Assembly (NCBI RefSeq): GCF_001691415.1
Contig: NZ_LRRR01000001.1
Coordinates: forward strand, 124,001-188,000
DNA from: Pararhodobacter sp. CCB-MM2
GTDB taxonomy: Bacteria; Pseudomonadota; Alphaproteobacteria; Rhodobacterales; Rhodobacteraceae
Direction: 5' to 3'
DNA: 64,000 nucleotides
Shown: positions 26,704-34,981 of the stretch, in pieces
Position numbering within the stretch: the stretch's first letter is position 1
Layout: each line of letters opens with the position of its first letter
Position numbers and translations under genes: made by a program
Notes under the pieces: generated by a model
Seen by the model: the letters and a program-made list of their open reading frames with translations, nothing else
Database searches by the model: none
What the model was told of the DNA's origin: nothing

Positions 26704-27429
26704 TCAGTCCAGCAGGGCCAGAAGCCGCGCGGCCTCGTCAGCGCAGGACGTGAGCGTCTCGCGATCTTCGCCCGGGAAGAAGCGACCCCGCGTGGCAGTC
26801 GGCATCGGCGCCGGGGTCTCGATCAGGATGCGCGGCGCCTTGTCGGCCCCCAGCGCGGCATTCTCGGCCTGCCAGGCGCGGGCGAGGGCGATCTGACCGG
26901 CCTTGGCCGCGCCGTAGGCACCGAAGAACTTGGCAACGCCGTCACCCTCGTGCCAGCTGCCGTCGTCGAAGAACATCGCGGTGCCGTTGCCCGAGGCGCG
27001 CAGCAGCGGCTCGATCATCGGGATCAGCGAACCCGTTGCGCGCAGGGTCGTGGCGAGCGTCTTGTCCCAGTCCTTGGCGGCGATATGGCCAGCGGGCGAC
27101 AGGGGCGGGACATGGATGGCGGTGTGTACCCAAAGATCCACCTTGCCCCAGCGCTGATGGATCGACAGGCAGATCTGCCGCATCGCGTCGTCGTTGTTGA
27201 TATCGACCGGTACCAAGGTGGCCGAGCCGCCGGCCGCCTGAATGCGATCGTCCAGCTCTTCCAGCGCACCGGTGGTCCGGGCGACGGCAACGACATGCCA
27301 ACCGGCTGCCCCGAGGGCCTCGGCCATCGCGGCGCCAAGTCCGCGGGAGGCCCCGGTGACGAGGGCGATGCGTTGCGCGGGCGCGGCTGATTCGGGGGTG
27401 TGAGGCGTCTGGGTCATGACAGGCTGCAT
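26704..27429 (-). CDS. Short-chain dehydrogenase/reductase
   Basis: Classical SDR-fold oxidoreductase of about 241 residues. The N-terminal cofactor motif is VTGASRGLGAAMAEALG and the catalytic tyrosine and lysine lie in YGAAKAGQ. The upstream serine appears as DGSW. The usual NNAG strand is replaced by VHTAIH, so this is a divergent member. The arginine in VARTT after the second strand suggests NADP. Start choice is uncertain between ATG codons at 27429 and 27417; neither has a strong ribosome site. Substrate unknown. Confidence 0.8.
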   Translation of the reverse strand: MQPVMTQTPHTPESAAPAQRIALVTGASRGLGAAMAEALGAAGWHVVAVARTTGALEELDDRIQAAGGSATLVPVDINNDDAMRQICLSIHQRWGKVDLWVHTAIHVPPLSPAGHIAAKDWDKTLATTLRATGSLIPMIEPLLRASGNGTAMFFDDGSWHEGDGVAKFFGAYGAAKAGQIALARAWQAENAALGADKAPRILIETPAPMPTATRGRFFPGEDRETLTSCADEAARLLALLD

Positions 27430-27657
27430 GCCACCCGGTCCGATCCAAGGCAAGGCGGCTCGCCGACGCAGGGCTGCGGGCCCTCTGGATCGCCCGGATT
27501 CGCGGCAGGGCCCGCTTGCTAAGTTTTTCGATTTGCAGCCGTTACGCTTTGCAAAGTCGCGCGGTGGAAAACTGCCCGGAACGCATCGCGCGGCTTGACC
27601 CGGCGGCACGGCCACAGGATAAACGCTGAAACTCGCTTAACGCTCAGGGAGGCTCTC

Positions 27658-28230
27658 ATGGCCCAGCAAACCCTTCTTCAGGCCTCGGTCGGCGCGCGCT
27701 CGCTGCTGGTCAAGGCGCTTGCCGTCCTCGGTGGTTCGGCCGTGATCGCGCTGGGTGCGCAGGTCAGCGTGCCGATGCTGCCCGTGCCGATGTCGCTGCA
27801 GACGCTGGCCGTGCTGATGGTCGGCCTGACCGCCGGCTCGCGCCTCGGTGCGGCCGCCGTCATCGCCTACCTCGTCGAAGGCGCGATGGGCCTGCCGGTC
27901 TTCGCCGGTGGCGCCGCTGGCCTGCCGATCCTGATGGGCCCGACGGGTGGCTTCCTGTTCGGCTTCGTCGCCATGGCCTTCGTCGCCGGCTTCCTGGCCG
28001 AGCGTGGCATGGCCCGCGGTGTCATCGGCACCGCAATTGCCGGCCTGATTGCGTCGGTCGCGCTGTACGTTCCGGGCGTCCTGTGGCTGGACATGGCCAC
28101 CGGCCTTGACCTGAACGGCGCCATCGCTGCCGGCATGACCCCGTTCCTGCTGGGCGACGCGGTCAAGATCGCCATCGCCGCCCTCGCCGTGACCGGCGCC
28201 TGGACCGCGCTGTCGTCGCGCCGCGGCTGA
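27658..28230 (+). CDS. bioY: Biotin transporter substrate-binding component BioY
   Basis: Six-helix membrane protein of 190 residues, the S component of the ECF-type biotin transporter that can also work alone. Family features are QVSVPMLPVPMSLQTLAVLM near residues 38-57 and the loop GLPVFAGGAAGLPILMGPTGGFLFGF. GGGAGG lies 7 bases before the ATG. bioM and bioN are not adjacent. I found no BioR-type box (TTATCTATAA) in the 228 bases upstream; that stretch shows no gene. birA, at 61274, is the other biotin-related gene of the window. Confidence 0.9.
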   Translation: MAQQTLLQASVGARSLLVKALAVLGGSAVIALGAQVSVPMLPVPMSLQTLAVLMVGLTAGSRLGAAAVIAYLVEGAMGLPVFAGGAAGLPILMGPTGGFLFGFVAMAFVAGFLAERGMARGVIGTAIAGLIASVALYVPGVLWLDMATGLDLNGAIAAGMTPFLLGDAVKIAIAALAVTGAWTALSSRRG

Positions 28231-28255
28231 TCCACCCGATCACCGATGAAATCTG

Positions 28256-28281
28256 CCCCCGGATGCCACGGCGTCCGGGGG
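28256..28281 (+). terminator. Terminator-like hairpin after bioY
   Basis: CCCCCGGA and TCCGGGGG pair around an inner GCC/GGC, 26 bases after the bioY stop, followed by only a weak T-rich stretch. Confidence 0.5.
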
Positions 28282-28407
28282 TTATCCTTTGCGCGCGGGC
28301 GCCGTCTGCGGATGAAACGGGACGCCCCCTGCGCGGACATCACAGGGGCAGATCGCGCCCGTGCATCTTTGCTCCGAAAATATCCTCGGGGGTGAGCCCG
28401 AAGGGCG

Positions 28408-28430
28408 AGGGGGCAGACAGCCCCCTTTCT
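28408..28430. terminator. Hairpin with pyrimidine tail between bioY and lrp
   Basis: AGGGGGC and GCCCCCT with a five-base loop are followed by TTCTTC on the plus strand. It could end plus-strand transcription from bioY before the convergent Lrp gene. The remaining bases between 28282 and 28407 show no gene. Confidence 0.5.
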
Positions 28431-28440
28431 TCTGCGTCCC

Positions 28441-28905
28441 TCACACAGGCAGGATGGTGGTCGACTTGATCTCTTCCATCGACAGAAGCGCGGTCACGTT
28501 GTGGATCTTAACCTCACGGATCAGCGCTTGGTAGAAGGTGTCATAGGCCCGCGCATTGGGGACCCGAACCTTCAGGATATAGTCGATATCGCCGGCCAGC
28601 CGATGCGCCTCCAACACCTCGGGGCGCTGACGCAAAGTGGACAGGAAGCGGTCCTGCCAATCGGGCTCGTGCTCGGAGGTGCGGATCAGCACGAAGAAGC
28701 ACGCCTCCAACCCCAGCGATTCGGCGTCGAGGATCACCGTCTGCCGCCCGATCACCCCCTGTTCGCGCATCTTGCGGATGCGGTTCCATACAGGCGTTTT
28801 CGACGAGCCGACCTTGCGCGCGATATCGTCCAGCGATTGGCTGGCATCCTCCTGCAATTCCTTGAGGATCTTTCGGTCGAGCGGGTCCAGCTCGGGTCGG
28901 TTCAT
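28441..28905 (-). CDS. Lrp/AsnC-family transcriptional regulator
   Basis: Feast/famine regulator of 154 residues. The N-terminal winged HTH begins LDPLDRKILKELQEDASQS and continues SLDDIARKVGSSKTPVWNRIRKM. The C-terminal RAM/ligand domain includes VLEAHRLAGDIDYILKVRV. Lrp-type regulators bind amino acids and form octamers. The start at 28905 has GGAGG 8 bases upstream; an ATG two codons earlier is also possible. It is divergent from the GMC oxidoreductase over 119 bp, so it may regulate that gene (inference). Confidence 0.9.
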   Translation of the reverse strand: MNRPELDPLDRKILKELQEDASQSLDDIARKVGSSKTPVWNRIRKMREQGVIGRQTVILDAESLGLEACFFVLIRTSEHEPDWQDRFLSTLRQRPEVLEAHRLAGDIDYILKVRVPNARAYDTFYQALIREVKIHNVTALLSMEEIKSTTILPV

Positions 28906-29024
28906 GGGCATTCCTCCGGTCCCCCTCGTTTCTATCGCCGCGTCAAGCCAGCGTCCAGCATCGACCCCCTTGCGGGCCGGGCCCGCATGACGTCTCAGTG
29001 TCGGTCGCAGGAGTGGAGAGACGC

Positions 29025-30635
29025 ATGGACGGCACGTTCGATTACCTGATCGTCGGCTCGGGCAGCGCGGGGTCGGTTCTGGCCTCTCGGCTGGCCGAGG
29101 CCGGCAAACGCGTGCTGGTGCTGGAGGCCGGCGGCACGGACCGGCGGTTCTTCGTCCACATGCCTTTGGGCTACGGCAAGCTGTTCTACGACAAGGCCGT
29201 CAACTGGGCCTACAAGACCGAGCCCGATCCCGGCCTCAACGGCGCGCAGGATTACTGGCCGCGGGGCAAGGTGCTGGGCGGGTCGTCCTCGATCAACGCC
29301 ATGGTCTGGATCCGCGGGCACGACAGCGACTACGACGATTGGCAGCAGGTCAGCGGCTCCAGCCATTGGGGCGCCGAGGCCGCGCGCGCCGCTTACCGCG
29401 CGATCGAGGACAATGCGGATGGTGCCGATGCCTATCGCGGGCAGGGCGGGCCGCTGCATATCCGCTCGGGGCAGGAGCCGGCGCATCCGCTGGTGAAGCC
29501 CTATATCGCCGCCTGTGAAGCGGCCGGTCTGCCCTATAACCCGGATTTCAACGGGCCCGTGCAGGAGGGCAGCGGCATCTACCAGCTGACGATCAAGGGC
29601 GGGCGCCGCAACTCCGCCGCGCGGGCGTTCCTGCGGCCGGCGATGAAGACCGGGCGGGTCGCGGTGCGCACACGAGCCATGGTCACGCGCGTTCTGCTGG
29701 AGGGCCGTCGTGCCGTGGGGGTTGAGTACCAATGGCGCGGCAAGACCCTGCAGGCACGGGCCGGCGAGGTCATTCTGGCGGGTGGGGCGATCAACACGCC
29801 GCAGCTGCTCATGCTCTCGGGCATCGGGCCGGGTGCGATGCTGGCCGGGCAGGGGATCGAGGTTGCGCTGGATCAGCCCAATATCGGCCAACACCTGAAC
29901 GACCATCAGGGCATCAACTACACCTACCGCATGAACGTGCTGACGATGAACGACATCCTGCGTCCGTGGTGGGGCAAGATGCTGGTCGGCATGCAGTATC
30001 TGCTGACAGGCAAGGGGCCGTTGTCGGTCTCGATCAACCACGGCGGCGGGTTCTTCAAGACCGATCCGGCGCTGGATCGGCCCAATATGCAGCTGTATTT
30101 TCAGGCCTTCTCGACCCTGATCCCCCGCGCGGATGAGCGGCCCATCCTCAGCCCCGATCCCTTCCCGGGGCTCTCCATCGGCCTGTCCAACTGCCGCCCG
30201 ACCAGCCGCGGCCATCTGGAGCTGGCCTCGCCCGATCCCTTTGCCGCGCCGCGCATCTTCGCCAACGCCTTCTCGACCAATCAGGATGTCGACGAGATGC
30301 TGGCCGCGGTGAAATTCATCCGCCGCATCGCTGCACAGACGCCGATGGCCGATCTCATCGCCGAAGAGCTTCGCCCCGGGCCGCAAATCGCCACGGACGA
30401 GGCGCTGATCGACGACTTCCGCACGCGCTCGGGGACCGTGTTCCACCCGTCCTGCACAGTGCGGATGGGGTCGGACCCGGCGACGAGCGTGTTGGATGCC
30501 GATCTGCGTCTGCGCGGGATTGAGAACTTGCGGGTTTGTGACGCCTCGGCCTTCCCGACGCTGATCGGCGGCAATACCAACGCGCCGGCCATGCTGATGG
30601 GCTGGATCGGAGCCGAGCGCATTCTGGCGCACTGA
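29025..30635 (+). CDS. GMC-family FAD-dependent oxidoreductase (choline/alcohol dehydrogenase-like)
   Basis: Glucose-methanol-choline oxidoreductase of 536 residues. The dinucleotide fold begins FDYLIVGSGSAGSVLASRLAE and continues VLVLEAGG. The GMC signatures are PRGKVLGGSSSINAMVWIRG and GAINTPQLLMLSGIGP. The C-terminal active-site histidine lies in the FHPSCTVRMG segment, and the terminal motif is NTNAPAMLMGWIGAERI. The ATG at 29025 has GGAGAG 5 bases upstream. Flavin-dependent alcohol oxidation is expected; choline is only one of many possible substrates, and no betaine genes are nearby. Confidence 0.88.
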   Translation: MDGTFDYLIVGSGSAGSVLASRLAEAGKRVLVLEAGGTDRRFFVHMPLGYGKLFYDKAVNWAYKTEPDPGLNGAQDYWPRGKVLGGSSSINAMVWIRGHDSDYDDWQQVSGSSHWGAEAARAAYRAIEDNADGADAYRGQGGPLHIRSGQEPAHPLVKPYIAACEAAGLPYNPDFNGPVQEGSGIYQLTIKGGRRNSAARAFLRPAMKTGRVAVRTRAMVTRVLLEGRRAVGVEYQWRGKTLQARAGEVILAGGAINTPQLLMLSGIGPGAMLAGQGIEVALDQPNIGQHLNDHQGINYTYRMNVLTMNDILRPWWGKMLVGMQYLLTGKGPLSVSINHGGGFFKTDPALDRPNMQLYFQAFSTLIPRADERPILSPDPFPGLSIGLSNCRPTSRGHLELASPDPFAAPRIFANAFSTNQDVDEMLAAVKFIRRIAAQTPMADLIAEELRPGPQIATDEALIDDFRTRSGTVFHPSCTVRMGSDPATSVLDADLRLRGIENLRVCDASAFPTLIGGNTNAPAMLMGWIGAERILAH

Positions 30636-30718
30636 TCCAGTGGCGGTTTGATCCGTATCATGGTCGCGGCTCCTGTCCGGGCGCAGGCTGACAGGGCGCG
30701 ACGATGACGGAGGACACC

Positions 30719-31129
30719 ATGACGGTTCTGGTGACGGATCAGGGCTTTGGACCTGAGGATTGGCTTCGCGGCTATGCGCCTCTGGCGGCCATGTCGAATG
30801 CGCCTGAGGGGAGCGGGGTCGATCTGGCCAACCCGGCACTTTCGGCGCGCGACAAGGCGCGGCTGTTTCACCTGATGCCCGAGTGCGGTCTGATCCGCAT
30901 CCGCCTGCGCGACTTCGGTGATCTGGCGGCCTTCGACCTCGCGCGGGATCTGCGCGACGGCGGTTTTCAGGGGCGGCTCAGGGCGCATGGGGCCGTGCTG
31001 GCGCGAGCCTATACGCTGCTGCGGCGGGCAGGCTTTGATGAGGTGGAACTGGACCCGCACCAGGCCCGGCGCCAGCCCGAGGAGCACTGGCGCAACGAAG
31101 CCGGCTGGCACCCGTTACGGCGCGCCTGA
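30719..31129 (+). CDS. DUF934 family protein
   Basis: A 136-residue protein of the DUF934 family, found with assimilatory sulfite reductase genes. It opens MTVLVTDQGF and carries the family core LARDLRDGGFQGRLRAHGAVLARAY, then LLRRAGFDEVELD. GGAGG lies 5 bases before the chosen ATG at 30719; an ATG five codons earlier overlaps that site. The usual cysI/cysH genes are not upstream: a GMC oxidoreductase is there instead. fpr follows 140 bp downstream, as in related genomes. Confidence 0.78.
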   Translation: MTVLVTDQGFGPEDWLRGYAPLAAMSNAPEGSGVDLANPALSARDKARLFHLMPECGLIRIRLRDFGDLAAFDLARDLRDGGFQGRLRAHGAVLARAYTLLRRAGFDEVELDPHQARRQPEEHWRNEAGWHPLRRA

Positions 31130-31269
31130 CACGGGCGCAGTCCTGCGCGAAAACCCGGCAGGGCATGCGTCGCGTGGCCGCAACGGCGCCTTGAAGCCGG
31201 GCGCAGGGCTTTTCCTTGGGCGCGGGACGTCCTAGAACCGCGACATCACCCGTATCGAAGAGGTTTTCC

Positions 31270-32091
31270 ATGTCCGACGCCGCCAGCCCGACCCCGGTGC
31301 CGCCCGTCAAGACGCTGCCCGACGCGCAGAGTGTCACGCAGGTCACGCATTGGACGGACCGCTTGTTCTCGTTCCGGGTGACCCGTCCGCAAAGCCTGCG
31401 CTTCCGCTCGGGCGAGTTCGTCATGATCGGCCTGATGGGCGAGAACGGCAAACCCCTGCTGCGCGCCTATTCCATCGCCTCGCCGAATTGGGATGAGGAA
31501 CTGGAGTTCTATTCGATCAAGGTGCCGGACGGTCCGCTGACCTCGAAGTTGCAGCACATCGAGGTGGGCGACGAGATCATCCTGCGGCCCAAGCCCGTCG
31601 GCACGCTGGTGCATGACGCGCTTTTGCCCGGCAAACGCGTGTGGTTTCTGGCCACCGGCACCGGGATTGCGCCCTTCGCCTCGCTGATGCGCGACCCCGA
31701 GACCTATGAGAAATTCGAGCAGGTGGTGATGATGCACACCTGCCGCACCGTCGACGAGCTGGAATACGGCCGCAAGCTGGTGGAAGACCTGCAGAACGAT
31801 CCCCTGATCGGCGAGATGGTCGAGGGCAAGCTTCTGTACTACCCGACCACCACCCGGGAAGACTTCCACCACAAAGGGCGGATCACCGACAATCTGACCT
31901 CGGGCAAGGTGTTCGAGGATCTGGGCATCCCGCCGATGAACCCGGCCGAAGACCGGGCGATGGTGTGCGGCTCGCTCGCGTTCAACGTCGATGTGAAGGC
32001 GGTGCTGGAGGGGTTCGGCCTGCGCGAGGGCGCGAATTCGGAACCGCTGGAATATGTTGTAGAAAAAGCCTTCGTCGGCGACGGAATCTGA
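31270..32091 (+). CDS. fpr: Ferredoxin--NADP reductase
   Basis: Cytosolic flavoprotein of 273 residues passing electrons between NADPH and ferredoxin or flavodoxin. The FAD-binding barrel includes LRAYSIASPNWDEELEFYS and the nucleotide domain starts ATGTGIAPFASLMRDPETYE, continuing to the MVCGSLAF segment. The C-terminus is an extended VVEKAFVGDGI, typical of the proteobacterial subtype with a long tail. I chose the ATG at 31270, because the upstream in-frame codons lie in the gap. It probably supplies reductant for sulfite reduction and oxidative-stress responses. Confidence 0.95.
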   Translation: MSDAASPTPVPPVKTLPDAQSVTQVTHWTDRLFSFRVTRPQSLRFRSGEFVMIGLMGENGKPLLRAYSIASPNWDEELEFYSIKVPDGPLTSKLQHIEVGDEIILRPKPVGTLVHDALLPGKRVWFLATGTGIAPFASLMRDPETYEKFEQVVMMHTCRTVDELEYGRKLVEDLQNDPLIGEMVEGKLLYYPTTTREDFHHKGRITDNLTSGKVFEDLGIPPMNPAEDRAMVCGSLAFNVDVKAVLEGFGLREGANSEPLEYVVEKAFVGDGI

Positions 32092-32117
32092 CATCTACGA
32101 CGTATCAAGGTTAATGG

Positions 32118-32149
32118 ATGCCTCGTCGGGCCCCCCGGCGAGGCATTTT
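32118..32149 (+). terminator. Rho-independent terminator of fpr
   Basis: A hairpin with ATGCCTCG and CGAGGCAT outer arms plus an inner CGGG/CCCG stem is followed by TTTTC, about 27 bases after the stop. Confidence 0.75.
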
Positions 32150-32223
32150 CTTGCGAATTTTTGACTGGCGCTGGCCCTGAGGACCGTTAAGATAGTACCA
32201 AGTTTCAAGGACTTGCGCTGTTC

Positions 32224-32310
32224 ATGCGGCTGTTTTTGGCTGCGTTGTTTCTGTGTTTACCCTGTGATTTCGGGGGTTGGTCCAGTTTCAGTTCCCACAC
32301 GTATTCATAG
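32224..32310 (+). CDS. Possible 28-residue hydrophobic small ORF
   Basis: ATG at 32224 opens MRLFLAALFLCLPCDFGGWS and stops after 28 residues. The N-terminal half is a short hydrophobic stretch with two cysteines. AAGGAC lies about 11 bases upstream, further than ideal. It stands between the fpr terminator and the SRPBCC gene; that 324-base gap otherwise shows no gene. It may be a membrane peptide or a leader, or simply chance. Confidence 0.25.
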   Translation: MRLFLAALFLCLPCDFGGWSSFSSHTYS

Positions 32311-32415
32311 GCATGCGCTTTGGGCGCGATTGAGAGCTGTGGAGCGCGTGTATGCCGGGCGTCCGGTGCGACAGGACCAGCTTTCGACGGCCCGACTGTG
32401 ACCGGAGACTACAGA

Positions 32416-32835
32416 ATGTCCATTTTCACCCATGAGTTCGAGCTGCCGTTCCCGCCGAGCGAGGCGATGGTGCTCTTCACCCCGAAAGGACAGGAGATCT
32501 GGGTTCCCGGCTGGAACCCGCGTTACATCGACCCGCCGCGCGGCGAGACCCGGACCGGGATGGTCTTCTCGACGCATGACGATACGGTCTGGTGGACCTG
32601 CATCCTGTGGAACCCGGAAGGCGAAGCCCGGTTCCTGCGCCTTTCACCGGGGGTGATGTTCGCGCGCGTCAGCATGACCTGCACCCCGCGCGGGGACGAG
32701 GCCTCGTGGATTTCCATCAGCTACGACTGGAAGGCCATCGACGAGGCGGGGCTCGCGCAGATCAAGACGATGACGCAGGAGCATTTCTCGCATGAGATCG
32801 AGAAATGGCGCGGGTTGATCCTGTCCGATAGCTGA
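32416..32835 (+). CDS. SRPBCC (START-like) domain protein
   Basis: Small soluble protein of 139 residues with the START/Bet v1-like character of the SRPBCC superfamily. Visible pieces are an N-terminal strand with EFELPFPPSEAMVLFTP, a central W-rich block (TVWWTCILWNPE) and the long C-terminal helix QEHFSHEIEKWRGLILSD. These folds bind hydrophobic ligands. GGAG lies 8 bases before the ATG. No functional partner is adjacent. The assignment is from overall pattern rather than a catalytic motif. Confidence 0.65.
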   Translation: MSIFTHEFELPFPPSEAMVLFTPKGQEIWVPGWNPRYIDPPRGETRTGMVFSTHDDTVWWTCILWNPEGEARFLRLSPGVMFARVSMTCTPRGDEASWISISYDWKAIDEAGLAQIKTMTQEHFSHEIEKWRGLILSDS

Positions 32836-32862
32836 CGCGGCAGGGCAAAGGTCTCAAACGGA

Positions 32863-32892
32863 AACGGGCGGCGCAGGAAGCGCCGCCCGTTC
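32863..32892. terminator. Bidirectional terminator
   Basis: The 12-base arms AACGGGCGGCGC and GCGCCGCCCGTT lie between the convergent SRPBCC and Ala-rich genes. Both strands carry a pyrimidine-rich tail. Confidence 0.8.
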
Positions 32893-32914
32893 TCATTTCC
32901 GGTCGGGATGGGGG

Positions 32915-34078
32915 TCAGAGGCCCATCATCTCGCGGATTTCTTCCAGCACTTCCGGCAGCAGAGCAGCGTCCGCTTCGGCGTCGGCGAGGCGGGCGAGGG
33001 CGGTGGCCTTGTCCTCGTCGCTGAGGGTCGAGGCCTCAACGGCGGCCGTCGCGCGCGCGGCGTCAAAGCCCTCGGTCGAGAACAGCGTCGCGAGTTCTGC
33101 TTCCGTCGCCGGAACCGCCGGGGTGGCCAGCTCGCCCGAGGCAACGGCTTCCGAAGCGGCAGCGGCTTCTGCCGGTGCTTCGTCCGTCGTGGCGACCTCG
33201 GCGGTGGTTTCGCTCGTGGCGTCTTCGGTGACGGCCTCTTCGGTCGTGACCGCGGTCGACGCGGTGGTCATCGGTGCTGCGGTGGCGGGGGCCTCGGTGG
33301 CTTCCTCGGTCGCTTCGGTCACGGCCTCGGCGCTTTCGGTCGTCGCTTCGGCAACCTCTTCGGTGGTCTCCTCGGCGACGGTCCCGGTCGCCTCGGCGGC
33401 ATCCTCGGTCATGCGAGCGGTGTCCGTGGCGACAGCTTCGGCGCCTGACTCGACGGCCTCGGCCGTCTCGGTCGCGACCGCTGCGGCTTCCTCGCCGCTA
33501 TCGACGACATCAGCGGCGACTTCCGAGGTCACATCGGCGGCTTCGCTCGCCACATCGGAGACGGCTGCACCGGTGGCATCAACGGCATCACCCGCTGCGG
33601 CGACGGCTTCGTCCCCAAGGTCAGACATTTGGGCCAGGCCTTCGCTCGCGGCTTGCTGGGCGGTCGTCAGGGCCTCCGAAGCGCCTTGCTGCAGCGCCGC
33701 GGCGCCATTGGCGACGGCCTCCGAGGTGGAGGTGGCAGCGTCCTGCGCGGCCTCGGTCGCGGTGTCAGCCATCGACCCGGCCGAGGTGGCGGCGTCCTCG
33801 ACGGCTTGCTGGATCGCGGCGCCGGCGTCGTTGGCCATCTCGCCCGCGGCGTCGACGGCGTCGCTGACCGCGTCATTCACCGCATCCGCGGCGGTTTCCA
33901 ACGGGGTCGGGGTTTCGGGGGCCTCGACGTCGGGCGTCACAGGCGTGGCTTCAGCGATGGCCTCGCCGGCGGGCTCGGGCGTGGTGACGGCGGCCTGCTG
34001 CACCGGGCGCTCCTTGGACAGGAAGATGCCCAGCCCCGCGGCGAAGACGATGGCGGCGATGATCAGGATCTTTTTCAT
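32915..34078 (-). CDS. Ala/Thr/Glu-rich membrane-anchored low-complexity protein
   Basis: 387-residue acidic protein of unknown function. Residues 1 to about 20 form a hydrophobic anchor with basic start ([20 protein letters not shown]). Residues about 40-310 are low-complexity Ala, Thr, Glu, Asp and Val with repeats such as [16 protein letters not shown] and [14 protein letters not shown], giving an amphipathic helical character like apolipoprotein- or LEA-type proteins. The last 60 residues (from [20 protein letters not shown]) look folded. AGGAGAG precedes the ATG. It is divergent from infC. Such proteins are found in Rhodobacterales, but I know of no assigned role. Confidence 0.75.
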   Translation of the reverse strand: MKKILIIAAIVFAAGLGIFLSKERPVQQAAVTTPEPAGEAIAEATPVTPDVEAPETPTPLETAADAVNDAVSDAVDAAGEMANDAGAAIQQAVEDAATSAGSMADTATEAAQDAATSTSEAVANGAAALQQGASEALTTAQQAASEGLAQMSDLGDEAVAAAGDAVDATGAAVSDVASEAADVTSEVAADVVDSGEEAAAVATETAEAVESGAEAVATDTARMTEDAAEATGTVAEETTEEVAEATTESAEAVTEATEEATEAPATAAPMTTASTAVTTEEAVTEDATSETTAEVATTDEAPAEAAAASEAVASGELATPAVPATEAELATLFSTEGFDAARATAAVEASTLSDEDKATALARLADAEADAALLPEVLEEIREMMGL

Positions 34079-34307
34079 GGAGCTCTCCTGGGTGAAGACG
34101 ATTCTCGTAAAATGTTGCATCGCGATGGGGCAAAGGCAATGCGGCACTGCCGCATGAAGGCCGTTGAGGCGTTGCGCGGAAATCCTCGCCCCCTTGATCC
34201 GGCGCCAAAATGCCCCACTTCTCCCTCCAGACCACGCCGGAAGGCTGTTTTGCCGCTCCCGCCCGCTGAAAGCCGCCGTCCAAGGCGCGCCGGGGCCGAG
34301 TCTGCCC

Positions 34308-34336
34308 TTGCAACCCAGCGGCCACACGACTATTTT
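34308..34336 (+). promoter_or_regulatory. Candidate infC promoter
   Basis: TTGCAA at 34308-34313 and TATTTT at 34331-34336 are separated by 17 bases, 34 bases before the infC AUA codon. The remainder of the 291-base gap (34079-34369) shows no gene; it must also hold the minus-strand promoter of the Ala-rich gene. Confidence 0.5.
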
Positions 34337-34369
34337 TCCGCGCGTCTTACCTACAGAAGGAATTGCACC

Positions 34370-34909
34370 ATAGCTCGCAGACCCCACAACGCTCCGCCCA
34401 GCCGCGACACCGGTCCCCGTGTAAACGACCGTATCCGCGCGACTGAAATCCGCCTCATCGGTGCGGATGGCGAAAACGTCGGCGTCGTTCCGCCGGCTCG
34501 GGCCATGGCCATGGCTGCGGAAGCCGGTCTTGATCTGGTCGAGATCTCGCCGAACGCGACCCCGCCGGTCTGCAAGATCATGGATTTCGGCAAGTTCAAA
34601 TACGAACAGCAGAAACGCGAAGCCGAAGCGCGCAAGAAGCAGAAGACCATCGAGATCAAGGAAATCAAGTTCCGTCCGGGCACCGACACGCATGATTATG
34701 ACGTGAAGATGCGGTCGGTTCAGAAGTTCCTCGGCGAAGGTGACAAGGTCAAGGTGACCCTGCGCTTCAAGGGCCGTGAGATGGCGCACCAGCAGCTGGG
34801 CATGGAATTGCTCAACCGCGTGGCTGCCGATGTGCAGGAGATCGGCAAGATCGAGAACATGCCGAAGCTCGAAGGTCGCCAGATGGTGATGATGATCGGC
34901 CCGAAGTGA
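34370..34909 (+). CDS. infC: Translation initiation factor IF-3, apparent AUA start
   Basis: IF-3 binds the 30S subunit and selects the initiator tRNA and start codon. The 179-residue product is full length: N-domain from [20 protein letters not shown], linker [20 protein letters not shown] and C-domain with [20 protein letters not shown]. No ATG, GTG or TTG fits the N-terminus. The only codon matching family length is ATA at 34370, 8 bases after AGAAGGA. Non-AUG infC starts give autoregulation in other bacteria; AUA, rather than AUU, is the codon here. It lies alone, without rpmI or rplT. Confidence 0.93.
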   Translation: MARRPHNAPPSRDTGPRVNDRIRATEIRLIGADGENVGVVPPARAMAMAAEAGLDLVEISPNATPPVCKIMDFGKFKYEQQKREAEARKKQKTIEIKEIKFRPGTDTHDYDVKMRSVQKFLGEGDKVKVTLRFKGREMAHQQLGMELLNRVAADVQEIGKIENMPKLEGRQMVMMIGPK

Positions 34910-34930
34910 GCGCGTCTCCTTTGGCCTGAC

Positions 34931-34958
34931 AAAACGCCGCCCCGAGGGGCGGCGTTTT
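34931..34958 (+). terminator. Rho-independent terminator of infC
   Basis: Near-perfect arms AAAACGCCGCCCC and GGGGCGGCGTTTT (4-base loop) start 21 bases after the stop. The T-run is part of the arm, and the A-run makes it usable from the other strand as well. Confidence 0.85.
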
Positions 34959-34981
34959 GCGTTTCCGTACTGCGGAGGCGC

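Noticed and set aside
27430..27657. BioR operator in front of bioY
   Set aside because: I looked for the TTATCTATAA-type palindrome and found none.
32161..32193. Sigma-70 promoter TTGACT/TAAGAT before the SRPBCC gene
   Set aside because: The spacer is 21 bases, too long for a standard promoter.
32213..32401. 62-codon frame starting at GTG 32213
   Set aside because: There is no ribosome site and the composition is random; the overlapping 28-codon ATG frame is the better, still weak, candidate.
33003..34157. Ser/Ala/Val-rich plus-strand frame opposite the Ala-rich gene
   Set aside because: Low complexity on both strands makes the antisense frame open. The minus strand has the anchor, the ribosome site and a folded C-terminus.
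34079..34789. Extension of the Ala-rich gene upstream to 34789
   Set aside because: It would run antisense through infC; the ATG at 34078 has AGGAGAG and starts a clean hydrophobic anchor.
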